Source: Salinimonas chungwhensis DSM 16280
GTDB taxonomy: Bacteria; Pseudomonadota; Gammaproteobacteria; Enterobacterales; Alteromonadaceae
Assembly (NCBI RefSeq): GCF_000378185.1
Contig: NZ_KB899384.1
Span: 4,320-68,319, forward strand
Direction: 5' to 3'
DNA: 64,000 bases
The notes beneath the pieces were generated by a model. It was not told the DNA's origin and made no database searches. It saw only the letters and a program-made list of their open reading frames with translations. The position numbers and the translations under genes are program-made. The first letter of the stretch is position 1. The number at the start of each line of letters is the position of its first letter. Positions 55,112 to 64,000 of the stretch are shown here, in pieces.

Positions 55112-57442
55112 ATGAAACACACCCATACAAAATCGCTTGGTTTCAGCCGTACACTGTGCGCGGCTGCTGTAGCTACGGCTTTTACCTACGCGCCGGCTAC
55201 ACTTGCTCAGGATAATAATGCCGAAGAACAAGAACAAAGAGGCAAGCTTGAAAGAATAGAAGTGACTGCTCGAAAAACCGTGGAAACGCTGCAGGAGGTA
55301 CCTGTGGCAATCACATCACTGGGTGCTGCGGAGCTTACCGAAAAAGGTATCAGTGTACTGACCGAAGTACAGCAATTTTCGCCCAACACCACGTTGCAGA
55401 CCAGTCGTGGTACTAATTCGACCTTAACCGCCTTTATTCGAGGGCTGGGTCAGCAGGATCCATTGTGGGGCTATGAGCCGGGTGTCGGCATCTATATCGA
55501 TGATGTCTATATTGCTCGACCGCAGGGTGCCGTTCTGGATCTATTAGATGTGCAGCGTATTGAGGTACTGCGTGGTCCGCAGGGAACGCTGTATGGAAAA
55601 AATACAATTGGTGGTGCGGTAAAATATGTAACCAAAGAAATGACGGGAGACCCTCAACTGAATATTGAAGGCACCGTCGGCAGTTACAGCCAGCGTGATG
55701 TTAAAATAACCGGTCAGTACCCACTGATTGATGACAAGGTTTATCTTGGGTTTGGTTATGCAAACCTTAATCGTGATGGATTTGGTGAATATCTGATATT
55801 GGCGCAGCCTGACCAGGACAACGAAAACTATAACAAAGATTTGTGGGCGGCCCGCTTGTCACTGGAAGTCCATGCAACTGATGATTTATTTTTCCGCTTT
55901 GGCTGGGACAAAACGGAAGATACCTCCAACGCTAAAGGGGGGTATCGGCTGCTACCAAGCTTGCGCACAGAAGCGCCGCAACCGGATTCTGTGTATGACT
56001 CTTACTCCAGCTTGCCAACCTGGAACAAGGTTGAGTTAGACGGCTACAGCTGGATGGCCCGATACGATATTAATCCGTCTATGCAGGTTAAATATATCGG
56101 TTCACACCGTGAAAGTTACTCGCCTACCAATATCGACTTTGACAATACGCAACTGGATATCTTTGATGTTCCGGCGATTTACGAAGATGAGAATGACACC
56201 CACGAACTGCAATTTAATTATAGCGGGGACGGGATGACGCTGGTTAGTGGTTTGTACTATTACGACGGCGAGTCATGCGGGGTTTTTGATGCTATCCTTG
56301 GTGTGCTGGGCCGCGACTTTGCCGCTGCCGGCGTATTTCCTGAAGGAACCCCTGGGTTCACTCGTGAAGTATCAGGGTGTAATAACAGTGAAAGCTGGGC
56401 GGGTTATGCGCAGGTAAACTATGACATTTCGGATAAATTATCGGTATCAGTAGGCGCCCGATATACTGATGAAGAAAAACAGGCTACTGTCAATAATGGT
56501 ACTGTGCTTTACAATCTATACCCTGAAACCGGCTGGATAGATGGTTTTGTGCGCCCGGACGAAGTGCCGATTCCCCAGGTTTTGGGGACCGATACTGACA
56601 ACGACGGTATCTTAGATGCGCCTGCATCCCAAAGCTGGTCACGGTTTACCCCGCGTTTAGGTGTGGAGTACTACTATTCCCAGGATGTGATGTTCTTTGC
56701 CAGTTATGCCCAGGGATTTAAATCCGGAACATTTAACCCACGAGCTACCACCAACGAGCCGGGTGTCGACCCTGAAATTGTGGATTCATTCGAAGTGGGA
56801 ATGAAGAGTGATCTGACTGACAGCTTCCGTTTAAATACGACCCTGTTTAGTTACGATCACCAGGACCGTCAGTATATCGGTATTGAAGGCAACGCCAATG
56901 ATCCTACAGCGCTTCAGCAGCGTTTGCGCAATGCAGCGGAAACTGCAGCAAAAGGTATCGAAATCGAGGCGACCTATGTAGCCACTGATAATCTTTCGTT
57001 TGATGTTACGTACGGGTATATCGATTTTGAAATAAAAGAAAACAACGCAATTCCTCCATTGATTGGTTTAGCCAGTACACCGGAAAATACACTGAATCTG
57101 GCGGCTACTTACTCGATGGACACGGAGTACGGCTTCTTTACTTTCAACACGAACTATTATCACCGCGATGAGTATCTGGTTTTTGAGACCAGCGATCTTA
57201 TTCAGCAGGATGCTTACGGCATGCTCAACGCAAGCCTGAGTTGGGAGAGTGTTGAGGGCGACTGGTACGGCGGTCTTCACTTCAAAAACCTGACTGATGA
57301 AGAGTATATTGTTGGCGGTTATGACTTTGTGGAACGTAATGAGGATGGCAGTCTGGCACCGGGGCTTGGCAACGATACAACGCTGATCAGCTACTACGGT
57401 GATCCGCGGACCGTACATTTAACAGTAGGCTATCGTTTCTAA
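55112..57442 (+). CDS. TonB-dependent outer-membrane receptor
   Basis: A 776-residue receptor with a signal peptide ending TLAQD (about 33), TonB box-like IEVTARK, plug domain (TAFIRGLGQQDPLWGYEPGV and the VEVLRGPQGTLYGKNTIGGAV type segment) and a barrel ending DPRTVHLTVGYRF. It belongs to the large TonB receptor group used by marine bacteria for polymers and hydrophobic compounds. Divergent from the ester operon and sharing its operator, so it may import oligoester fragments. A strong terminator follows. Confidence 0.88.
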   Translation: MKHTHTKSLGFSRTLCAAAVATAFTYAPATLAQDNNAEEQEQRGKLERIEVTARKTVETLQEVPVAITSLGAAELTEKGISVLTEVQQFSPNTTLQTSRGTNSTLTAFIRGLGQQDPLWGYEPGVGIYIDDVYIARPQGAVLDLLDVQRIEVLRGPQGTLYGKNTIGGAVKYVTKEMTGDPQLNIEGTVGSYSQRDVKITGQYPLIDDKVYLGFGYANLNRDGFGEYLILAQPDQDNENYNKDLWAARLSLEVHATDDLFFRFGWDKTEDTSNAKGGYRLLPSLRTEAPQPDSVYDSYSSLPTWNKVELDGYSWMARYDINPSMQVKYIGSHRESYSPTNIDFDNTQLDIFDVPAIYEDENDTHELQFNYSGDGMTLVSGLYYYDGESCGVFDAILGVLGRDFAAAGVFPEGTPGFTREVSGCNNSESWAGYAQVNYDISDKLSVSVGARYTDEEKQATVNNGTVLYNLYPETGWIDGFVRPDEVPIPQVLGTDTDNDGILDAPASQSWSRFTPRLGVEYYYSQDVMFFASYAQGFKSGTFNPRATTNEPGVDPEIVDSFEVGMKSDLTDSFRLNTTLFSYDHQDRQYIGIEGNANDPTALQQRLRNAAETAAKGIEIEATYVATDNLSFDVTYGYIDFEIKENNAIPPLIGLASTPENTLNLAATYSMDTEYGFFTFNTNYYHRDEYLVFETSDLIQQDAYGMLNASLSWESVEGDWYGGLHFKNLTDEEYIVGGYDFVERNEDGSLAPGLGNDTTLISYYGDPRTVHLTVGYRF

Positions 57443-57459
57443 CCAATAGCTTATAGATG

Positions 57460-57497
57460 AGCCCCTGCGACATGCTTGTTGCAGGGGCTATATTTCC
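57460..57497 (+). terminator. Terminator after the TonB receptor
   Basis: AGCCCCTGC pairs with GCAGGGGCT over a 12-base loop, followed by a mixed T-rich tail TATATTTCC. A moderate terminator. Confidence 0.7.
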
Positions 57498-57599
57498 TTT
57501 CCGTCAGCCGTTTAATTGGCAAAGCTTCTTCCCCTCAGCCTTAGTTTGCATTAACATCGGTGTTATTGTTTTCTAACAAGGTAGTAACACAAGTCTCGC

Positions 57600-58241
57600 A
57601 TGTCATCTCATGTATTAATTGCCGATGATCATCCGTTGTTCCGCGCCGCTATGTGTCAGGCACTGGCCGGAATAGTCGGGCCCTCTCCATTGCAGGCAGC
57701 TTCTGTGGAAGAAACCCTCTCTTTACTGGCAGAGGATGAAAATGTGGATCTTGTCTTTTTAGATGTAAAAATGCCGGGCAATGAGGGGCTTACCGGACTA
57801 AGTGAAATTCGTTCGCGTTTCCCTAATGTTCTTATCGTAATTGTATCTGCCCACGATGACCCGGTACTTATTCATAAAGCTATCGATTTAGGCGCATGCG
57901 GATATATCCCCAAATCCTCTTCGCTTGAGACAATTTCCGCAGCGGTAACCCAAATTTTAGATGGAGAGCAATGGCTGCCAGCAGATATGAGTATGCCGGT
58001 AGTCAGTACGGAAGATATAAATAATCAGCAACTGGCTGACCGTATTGCGTTACTTACGCCCCATCAGTTCAAGGTATTGAAATTGCTTTCCCGGGGGATG
58101 TTAAATAAACAAATCGCCTATGAACTCACTATTTCAGAGTCTACCGTAAAGCAACATGTTTCAGCGATTTTGCGAAAATTAAACATGATGAACCGGACCA
58201 AGGCCGGTGTCGCCTTTCGACACATGATGGATGTCGAATAG
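57600..58241 (+). CDS. LuxR-family response regulator
   Basis: A 213-residue NarL-type regulator: receiver with HVLIADDHPLF and phospho-acceptor Asp55 in LVFLDVKMPG, Lys in YIPKSS, and a LuxR helix-turn-helix from about 150 (LTPHQFKVLKLLSRGMLNKQIAYELTISE in part, then TVKQHVSAILRKLN). It resembles CrbR/ErdR regulators of acetate and short-chain acid use. It lies next to the ester locus and could control it; the hybrid kinase at the window end is a possible partner. Confidence 0.87.
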   Translation: MSSHVLIADDHPLFRAAMCQALAGIVGPSPLQAASVEETLSLLAEDENVDLVFLDVKMPGNEGLTGLSEIRSRFPNVLIVIVSAHDDPVLIHKAIDLGACGYIPKSSSLETISAAVTQILDGEQWLPADMSMPVVSTEDINNQQLADRIALLTPHQFKVLKLLSRGMLNKQIAYELTISESTVKQHVSAILRKLNMMNRTKAGVAFRHMMDVE

Positions 58242-58293
58242 GCACTCTACGGTAACCGGCTCGGCGCCGCAGACGCAGCTGCGTTAATTGCTA

Positions 58294-58323
58294 CCGTCAT
58301 CCCGGTGAAAGGCCGGGATCTAC
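58294..58323 (+). repeat. REP-like palindromic repeat, left copy
   Basis: CGTCATCCCGG-TGAAA-GGCCGGGATCTAC: a CCCGG/CCGGG palindrome with GTCAT and ATCTAC shoulders, the form of a common interspersed repeat. The right copy at 58645-58672 is in inverted orientation. Confidence 0.7.
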
Positions 58324-58356
58324 AACCATTTCTCGTGGAGCTCGATATTACTGCGA

Positions 58357-58556
58357 TTAAAAGAGCTTTGCATATAGGTCGCGCCAGTCAGGATTGACCT
58401 CTGATATTATTTTATTCTTCCATTGCCGATTCCAACGTTTCAGGCGTTTTTCGCTGACTATCGCATTTTCCATATCTTCAAATCGTTCGAAATAAATGAG
58501 TTTAGTAAAGTTGTATTGTGATGATTGGTTAGAATATAAACGCTCGGTGTTTTCAT
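58357..58556 (-). pseudogene. GIY-YIG nuclease gene with internal deletion
   Basis: The minus strand starts ATGAAAACACCG (MKTPSVYILTNHHNTTL), then jumps frame into the C-terminal half (NFTKLIYFERFEDMENAI, then EKRLKRWNRQWKNKII and VNPDWRDLYAKLF). The central part of the GIY-YIG domain, with the catalytic Arg region, is missing. The junction falls in TACAACTTTA, which fits both flanking codings (NTTLY and YNFTK), so a deletion between two short identical stretches is likely. The gap of 200 bp is not a multiple of three. Confidence 0.82.
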
Positions 58557-58644
58557 CTTAAAGTCCCTTTCATGTGTTCAGTAACAATTTAGTTTCTTGA
58601 ACTGGATAAGAAAAGGACGGTTTTTGATTAGTCAGCATGATTGA

Positions 58645-58672
58645 GAGATTCCGGCCTTTGCCGGGATGACGG
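58645..58672 (-). repeat. REP-like palindromic repeat, right copy
   Basis: GAGATTCCGGCCTTTGCCGGGATGACGG is the reverse complement of the left copy core with a few changes. The two copies face each other across the GIY-YIG remnant, 320 bp apart. Confidence 0.7.
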
Positions 58673-58975
58673 AAACTTTTCATGTGGAGCGAACATTGAA
58701 TTTTTCGCCTTACAAGGAAGCTGATTTTGCACGGCGGGTATAATACACTATTAGCGTTTCGAGGGAATAATGCATGAAGCTAGTCAAAGAATTTATAAGA
58801 ACCCTTGTCCGCTTTTGAAAGAATCCTTATCAGGCCCTTTCTGTAATGATTTCAGTTGCAACATGCCTTTGGCGTATAGCATCTTGCCAATTGTTTTTTT
58901 AATGAAATTTGTTATTCAAATAGAAAGGATGACAACGACTCATCGGGTGAATATTATATTTTTAATGGAGTCTAT
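58673..58975. other. AT-rich gap before the HAD gene
   Basis: No supportable gene. An ORF at 58770-58979 has no good ribosome binding site and no recognised pattern. The stretch is more AT-rich than the surroundings and holds the presumed promoter of the HAD gene, with GGAG eight bases before its ATG. Confidence 0.4.
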
Positions 58976-59641
58976 ATGATACAAGCAGTAATTTTTGATA
59001 TGGACGGAACTCTCATTGATTCAGAGCCTCTGTGGAAAGAATCCGAAGAAGAGGTTTTTTCATCTGTCGGTGTCAAAGTATGTGAGAAACTTTCTGCTAA
59101 AACAGCCTCTATGACGACGCGAGAAGTAACAGAATTTTGGTATAACCATTTTCCGTGGGCCGGTAAAAGTCTAGAAAACGTAGAAAATGAAGTTATTGAC
59201 CGTGTAGCAACACTTATCACTGAGAAGGGTGAGTCACTGGATGGCGTAAAGCAAGTTCTAGATTTTTTTCATAGAAAGGGTCTGAGAATAGGCTTGGCGA
59301 CAAATGCTCCTGCCAGATTAATTCCGGTCGTTCTAAATAAACTTGGTATATCTAAGTATTTTTATTGTACATCGTCTTCGGAGCACGAAGTTCAAGGAAA
59401 GCCGCATCCAGCCGTTTATTTAACAACAGCAAAAAAATTAAAGGTTAATCCTTCAAAGTGCATTGCATTCGAAGATTCGTTATCCGGAATTATCTCTGCC
59501 CAAAAGGCGAATATTAAGACTGTCGCAGTTCCACACTGGTCAGAGTTTACAAATAAAAAATATAATTTATCTCACCTAAAAATCAGTCGATTAACAGACT
59601 TTAACGATTTTCATCTAAAAGAATTAGCAAATTATGTATAG
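58976..59641 (+). CDS. HAD-superfamily sugar phosphatase (HxpB/YniC-like)
   Basis: A 221-residue phosphatase of HAD subfamily IA. The nucleophile motif is FDMDGTLIDSEP (residues 8-19, Asp9), GLATNAPARL holds motif II, KPHPAVYL the Lys, and FEDSLSGIISAQKA motif IV. Members hydrolyse 2-deoxyglucose 6-phosphate and related sugars. The gene uses many AAA, ATA and AGA codons and is clearly more AT-rich than its neighbours, so it may be a recent arrival. It is bounded by the REP-like repeats and a long hairpin. Confidence 0.87.
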   Translation: MIQAVIFDMDGTLIDSEPLWKESEEEVFSSVGVKVCEKLSAKTASMTTREVTEFWYNHFPWAGKSLENVENEVIDRVATLITEKGESLDGVKQVLDFFHRKGLRIGLATNAPARLIPVVLNKLGISKYFYCTSSSEHEVQGKPHPAVYLTTAKKLKVNPSKCIAFEDSLSGIISAQKANIKTVAVPHWSEFTNKKYNLSHLKISRLTDFNDFHLKELANYV

Positions 59642-59658
59642 GTATACATACGCAGAGT

Positions 59659-59687
59659 GAGGCCAGAGCTATGCTAGCTCTGGCCTC
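59659..59687. terminator. Strong hairpin after the HAD gene
   Basis: GAGGCCAGAGCTA, loop TGC, TAGCTCTGGCCTC: 13 perfect base pairs, 17 bp after the stop. No T run follows on the plus strand, so it may work as a transcript-end stabiliser or bidirectional stop. Confidence 0.7.
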
Positions 59688-59831
59688 ATATGAGTTCTGG
59701 CGTTGATTCCAGGCGCTCTGTAAAACTGCCAGAATCGACATAAATCACTACTGCTAATTATCTCCCGACGATTGTCCATGTTGACCAACTTCACTTTTGC
59801 AGTTGAAAAAAGGATACGCTTACACTCTTGT

Positions 59832-61472
59832 TCAAATCGTAAATCGTCCCACATTTTCCCCAATACCGTGCGAGACTCGATTTATCTTTTGGCTGACACC
59901 GGCTGCAAGCTTAACTGCGTCTAAGGCTTGATGGCTTAATGTATTGAGCGAGGTAATATTAGTGTTCACTTCGCTGACGACTTCACTTTGCTGCTCGGTA
60001 GCTGAAGCAATCTGATAGATGCGATCGTTAGCATTTTCTACAGACACAGTCACCAGTTGGAGGGATTCTGACACACTGGCAGAGACTTGCACCACCTCAT
60101 CCATTTGACTGGCGCCACTTTCTATTGCTTCTACCGCTTCACTGACACCCCTTTCAAGTTTAACTACCATTTGATTGATATCTTCCGTAGATTGCTGAGT
60201 ACGGCTAGCCAGCGAACGAACCTCATCCGCAACCACTGCAAAACCACGTCCCTGATCGCCCGCTCGTGCAGCTTCGATAGCTGCATTTAACGCCAGCAGA
60301 TTGGTCTGTTCAGCGATCTCACGAATAACATTCAGTAACGAAGTGATATTTTTTGATTCAACAGCAAGTTTTTGAATGACCTCGCTGGCATGAGAAATGG
60401 TTGAGGACATCTGAGAAATACTTTGGGCTGAGTTATCCACAGCGGTGCGCGAAGAGGCAGTTTCCCGGGTAGCATTTTGTGTATCCTGTAATGCATTTTG
60501 CGAGTTTTCTGCAACCTCTTTTACCGCATGACTCAGCTCGCTGACTGCGGTAGAAATTTGTTCCAAGTTAGTATTCTGTTGGGCTGTTGTCTGTTCAGAA
60601 GATACTGCCGACTCAGCCAGTTCACTAACAGAGAGAGTCAGGGCATTAGCATCATTTTTAATCGCTGAAATAAGTGTATGAAGATTGTCCATTAACGCAT
60701 TAAATGCGGTAGCCAAAACGGTTAGCTCATCTTTACCTGAGGTATCCAGCCGTTGGCGTAAATCTCCTTCCCCCTCGCTGATTTCTTCGATCATTGAGGT
60801 AAGTTTATTAAGACGATAGGTCACTAATCTGGGGCCAAATATAATGCTCCCGATACAGGCTAAAATTGTTAATACAACAGCAATGATGAGGTACCACATT
60901 TGTTGGTCGCTGGATGCCAGGCTTTCTTGGGTAAGATTGACCGAGAGTGTTTGGATGGATTCGCCAGCACGATCGTAATTGTTACGCAGCGTATCAAAAG
61001 TGCGTTGACCTTCGTTATTAAAAAGAACAGATGCTTCACCAAGGTTGCCCTGGGTAATGAGAGTGATGATATTATCCGTCACAGCTTTCCAGGCGGTGAA
61101 ATCGTCAGCGAACTGGCTGATACTTTCTTGTAAACTTGGATAGTCACTCATCATTGACCGAACGGTATTCATCCGGTCCCTGGCTTGCTGAGCATTCTCG
61201 CTATACACATTAATATACTTGTCAGCCTGGCCTGTATTGAGGCTTGTTGCAATCATCAGATTCTGCAGCGCGCCCTGAGCCTGATACAAGTCACGGTCAG
61301 CATTAAGCGACAGGTTCTGCGCTTCGCTAAAAACATTGGAAATTGTTGCGGTATTTACACTTAGAAATCGACTGTTGGATATGCTTATGGCACTCACCAC
61401 TAATACCAAAAGTGAAATAAATGCCAGTGGCACGGCAAACTTCTGCCGAATGGATAAATTATCGAACTTCAT
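59832..61472 (-). CDS. Methyl-accepting chemotaxis protein
   Basis: A 546-residue transmembrane chemoreceptor. TM1 is at about 11-31, followed by a four-helix periplasmic sensor ([20 protein letters not shown]), TM2 at about 190-210, HAMP ([20 protein letters not shown]), and a signalling domain with tip ending [23 protein letters not shown] 61472 has AAGG ten bases upstream; a longer frame reaches 61562. Ligand unknown. It diverges from the porin gene. Confidence 0.9.
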   Translation of the reverse strand: MKFDNLSIRQKFAVPLAFISLLVLVVSAISISNSRFLSVNTATISNVFSEAQNLSLNADRDLYQAQGALQNLMIATSLNTGQADKYINVYSENAQQARDRMNTVRSMMSDYPSLQESISQFADDFTAWKAVTDNIITLITQGNLGEASVLFNNEGQRTFDTLRNNYDRAGESIQTLSVNLTQESLASSDQQMWYLIIAVVLTILACIGSIIFGPRLVTYRLNKLTSMIEEISEGEGDLRQRLDTSGKDELTVLATAFNALMDNLHTLISAIKNDANALTLSVSELAESAVSSEQTTAQQNTNLEQISTAVSELSHAVKEVAENSQNALQDTQNATRETASSRTAVDNSAQSISQMSSTISHASEVIQKLAVESKNITSLLNVIREIAEQTNLLALNAAIEAARAGDQGRGFAVVADEVRSLASRTQQSTEDINQMVVKLERGVSEAVEAIESGASQMDEVVQVSASVSESLQLVTVSVENANDRIYQIASATEQQSEVVSEVNTNITSLNTLSHQALDAVKLAAGVSQKINRVSHGIGENVGRFTI

Positions 61473-61761
61473 GATATTTACGCCTTGATTTAGAGTGAGC
61501 AAGCTATCGGGATTGACAGTTTTTGCTAAGGATAGTCGCTTTCTGTATGACCAATTTAACAATCTGCTTTACACGAGAAACATTAGCCGCACTTTATTCG
61601 CTCAACAATTCAACTTTCTACTAATTTTAATATGCAATTCAGTTCTCCTTATAAACGAAAGTTCAACTGCACAATAATTTGTTTGCTCTACACTACTTTC
61701 CGATGTTGCCAAAAATATAGCAGTTCACATTGATATTTAAGGTATGAAGTGAGAAGTAAAC

Positions 61762-63057
61762 ATGCGTAAAAAGTGGGTAGGAAGTAAATTAGCAAGCTGG
61801 GGAGTGGTGGCGTTATGCAGCGTGTCCGTTTACGGTCAGGCCGCAGAGCCAACCTTCGATGTTAGTGGTTCATGGCGATTGCGCCTTGAAGCGCTTAATA
61901 ATCCTATATTTCCTGTTGAAGAAGGAATGCGGACTCAACATAACCAGCGGCTTTCCTCCCGTGTTCTGGTTAAAGGTGAGATGCACTGGGATGCTGTTGA
62001 TGCGGTAGTTGAAGTTCAGGATTCTCGCGCCTGGCTGGACAATAACGATCCCACTTTAACCGCCTCGCAAGTCAATACATTAGAACCGCTTCAATTCTTC
62101 TTGCGCTATTCACCTGACCAGATTGAATACATTGATAACCTTACAGTAGGGAGGGTTGCACTGGATCACGGTAGCCGCAGGCTGATGTCAAAAGGAGTCT
62201 TTAGAAACGCAATTAATAACTTTGACGGTGTATACACTGACGGACATTGGCAGAACTGGCAGGTGCGGGCATTTTATTTGTTACCGGTTAGTCGATTACC
62301 CTCAGATAAACAACTAGTGGCGGATAATGCCCGAGCATTTGATAAGAGTTTCAACGACCGGCGCTTCTTTGGCTTATTTGCTCATAGTGACGATAAACAA
62401 TGGAATTTACACAGCTACTGGCTAAAAGAGCAAGACAGTCCAGAGTTAGCCACAAAAAACCGGGACCTCTACACGTTAGGAGTCGAGTTCACCGAGACAC
62501 TGGCAGAGGTATGGCTGGCTAATATCGAAGTGATAGGCCAGACCGGCACATCGCGGCAGTCATCCAGTCCCGCTGATACTACCGATTTAGATCATCGAGG
62601 CTGGCTTGTACACGCAAGTTTGGGACGTGCAATTACCGCCAATACCGTGTTGAAAGGGGAGCTTGATCTGATCAGTGGCGACAATGACAGATCGGACAAT
62701 ACCATTCACGACTTTGACGGCTTATATGGAGTCAGACGTTTTGATTTTGGGCCCACCGATGTCTACCAGGCATTACCCCGAAGAAATCTCACCGCGCTGG
62801 GTGCCAGAAGTGTAAGTAAATTTAATGGTAAGCAAAATCTGATGCTGGGGTATAAATCGTTTTGGTACCAGCGAGCACCGCAAGGGGTAGACGATTTTAT
62901 CGGCCATCAGGTTGAAGCACGCTTGCGTATCCAAACTACGCCTTCGCTAAGGCTGGAGTGGGGCGGCGCATACTTACTTAAAGGTGAAGGCTTCGAACGA
63001 GGCGCTTATCCGGATAATTCAATTTACGCCTATACAGCGTTTCTATACAAATTTTGA
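61762..63057 (+). CDS. AlgE-like alginate export family outer-membrane protein
   Basis: A 431-residue protein with signal peptide (to about AAEP, residue 29) and an alginate-export beta-barrel domain: FDVSGSWRLRLEALNN, VEVQDSRAWLDNND, VGRVALDHGSRRLMSKGVFRN, NFDGVYTDG, and the C-terminal DNSIYAYTAFLYKF with terminal Phe. Such domains export or take up anionic polymers. No alginate genes are nearby, so the substrate is open. GAAGTGAGAAGTAAAC precedes the ATG, weakly. Confidence 0.8.
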   Translation: MRKKWVGSKLASWGVVALCSVSVYGQAAEPTFDVSGSWRLRLEALNNPIFPVEEGMRTQHNQRLSSRVLVKGEMHWDAVDAVVEVQDSRAWLDNNDPTLTASQVNTLEPLQFFLRYSPDQIEYIDNLTVGRVALDHGSRRLMSKGVFRNAINNFDGVYTDGHWQNWQVRAFYLLPVSRLPSDKQLVADNARAFDKSFNDRRFFGLFAHSDDKQWNLHSYWLKEQDSPELATKNRDLYTLGVEFTETLAEVWLANIEVIGQTGTSRQSSSPADTTDLDHRGWLVHASLGRAITANTVLKGELDLISGDNDRSDNTIHDFDGLYGVRRFDFGPTDVYQALPRRNLTALGARSVSKFNGKQNLMLGYKSFWYQRAPQGVDDFIGHQVEARLRIQTTPSLRLEWGGAYLLKGEGFERGAYPDNSIYAYTAFLYKF

Positions 63058-63185
63058 TGATTTCATTCCGGGTGGTTCGCTATGCACAAGCCCTATCATT
63101 ATAGAGCGGCGTGGCTACCCGGTTTTATCGCATGTGTACGATATGGGCAAACTAACCGTTGAAATCTTTCATCTTTGCGATGGCA

Positions 63186-64000
63186 TTAAACCGGACCTCT
63201 AAAATAACCCAGTTCCCGCATTATAAGATGCTTTAAGGCGGCGGGCTTGACCGGTTTAGACAGATAAAACAGATCATTTTGTTGAGCCTGCTCACGGATC
63301 CCTTCGCTACGGTTTGCAGTGATGAGAATACCTGGCACATTTAACTGCCAGTACTCCCGCAATGTGGTCGCGGCTGCAATACCTGTCTGACCAAAATCCA
63401 GATGATAATCTACGATAAGAATATCCGGTGCACGAGGGCATATTAACAATGCCTGATCAACGGTTGCAGCCGATGTTATTGTTGCGCCCCATTGCGACAG
63501 TAATAATGTCATAGCCTTTACAATCTGCGGGTCATTTTCCACCAGCAAGACTGATGTTTTAGCCAACATTGCAGAGGGTTGAAGAGGGGAGTTTTCCACT
63601 ACCTCTGAGTATGGGGTTTTATCTTTGCAGCGGGGTAGAAGAACGCGAAAAACAGTGCCTTTATTTATCGACGATTGCAAATCCAGAGGATGGTGCAACA
63701 GCTCACTCATTCGCTCTACTATTGTTAATCCCAGGCCCAGCCCCTGATTTTTATGATGAGGGGAAAGCTGCAAAAATTCAGCGAATATATTTTGCTGTTG
63801 GTCGACAGGAATACCCGGCCCTGTATCGTAAACACATAAAGCAACTTGCCCCGGGCCCAGTCGCCTCATCCCTATTATCACGCCACCATGATCGGTATAA
63901 CGTACTGCATTGGACAGCAGGTTTTGTGCAATCCGACGCAATAATTGTTTATCGGAGCGCACCACAAGCGACGTTTTTACATAGCGCAAACGCAGATTCT
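63186..64000 (-). CDS. Hybrid sensor histidine kinase, C-terminal part (runs off the window)
   Basis: The frame is open to the window edge on the minus strand, so only the last 270 or so residues are seen. The ATPase domain has QNLLSNAVRYTDHGG, VYDTGPGIPVD and GLGLGLTIVERM. A C-terminal receiver follows (VLLVENDPQIV, phospho-acceptor Asp in LIVDYHLD, Lys in YLSKPVKP). The sensor part lies beyond 64000. It may be a partner for the LuxR regulator at 57600, as in CrbS/CrbR pairs, but this is only inferred from type. Confidence 0.87.
   Translation of the reverse strand, partial: NLRLRYVKTSLVVRSDKQLLRRIAQNLLSNAVRYTDHGGVIIGMRRLGPGQVALCVYDTGPGIPVDQQQNIFAEFLQLSPHHKNQGLGLGLTIVERMSELLHHPLDLQSSINKGTVFRVLLPRCKDKTPYSEVVENSPLQPSAMLAKTSVLLVENDPQIVKAMTLLLSQWGATITSAATVDQALLICPRAPDILIVDYHLDFGQTGIAAATTLREYWQLNVPGILITANRSEGIREQAQQNDLFYLSKPVKPAALKHLIMRELGYFRGPV

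Noticed and set aside
58770-58979. ORF of 69 codons before the HAD gene
   Set aside because: No ribosome binding site or recognisable feature; it lies in AT-rich DNA and ends inside the HAD gene start.
59669-59863. Minus-strand ORF of 64 codons overlapping the chemoreceptor 3' end
   Set aside because: It has a GGGG near a possible ATG and an acceptable amino-acid make-up, but it shares the chemoreceptor end and runs into the 13-bp hairpin; kept out for lack of other support.

Overview
The window looks like chromosomal DNA of a marine gammaproteobacterium of the order Alteromonadales (an Alteromonas-, Salinimonas- or Lacimicrobium-like genome). This is inferred from the gene content: a trpE-G-D-CF-B-A operon with a Trp-codon attenuator next to rnm/yciO/scpAB/rluB, recN-bamE, folX-yfcH, tesA-ybbA-ybbP, two TonB-dependent receptors, several outer-membrane porins, a PEP-CTERM protein and two chemoreceptors. 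No prophage, complete insertion sequence or CRISPR array is visible.

Layout. 1-3.5 kb: tRNA-Glu and its terminator, a field of decayed short repeats, a small hypothetical gene, a frameshifted GluR0-type ligand-gated K+ channel gene and an M14 carboxypeptidase. 3.5-13.7 kb: dusC; a two-gene amidohydrolase operon in which the second protein has lost its metal ligands; tesA facing the ybbA-ybbP ABC transporter; yfcH-folX; an AI-2E family permease. 13.7-16 kb: PepSY protein and PhoP/PhoQ-like two-component operon. 16.3-28 kb: a PNPOx-fold protein, then the minus-strand trp operon (leader peptide with three tandem Trp codons, attenuator, trpEGD-CF-BA, yciI), and divergently rnm-yciO-scpA-scpB-rluB. 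28-35.8 kb: aldo/keto reductase, DUF445 protein, acpH, TM2-domain protein, a phosphate-selective-type porin, small genes, a carboxymuconolactone decarboxylase-like protein and a TRIC-type channel. 36-41.4 kb: TonB receptor, soluble PAS chemoreceptor, FRG-domain protein, host-attachment-family protein. 41.4-47.1 kb: zinc alcohol dehydrogenase, recN with candidate LexA boxes, bamE, a cold-shock protein, a DEAD-box helicase. 47.1-50.6 kb: a decayed 0.4 kb tandem duplication, a PEP-CTERM protein, a soluble histidine kinase and nadK.

50.6-58.2 kb is the clearest functional island: bdhA, a secreted polyhydroxybutyrate-depolymerase-like esterase, an exported MetX-fold hydrolase and a GntP-type permease form one minus-strand operon. 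It diverges from a large TonB receptor followed by a LuxR-type response regulator. The shared control region carries a regular array of four GTAC motifs. This reads as a locus for capture, hydrolysis, import and oxidation of a 3-hydroxybutyrate ester or oligomer. 58.2-64 kb holds a GIY-YIG nuclease gene remnant between inverted palindromic repeats, an AT-rich HAD phosphatase, a chemoreceptor, an AlgE-like porin and the C-terminal part of a hybrid histidine kinase that runs off the window.

The best candidates for something undescribed are the active/degenerate amidohydrolase pair, the PHB-type locus with its TonB receptor and GTAC array, the GIY-YIG remnant in its palindromic frame, and several small ORFs with good ribosome binding sites. 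All function statements rest on motif recognition by eye; no database search was run.
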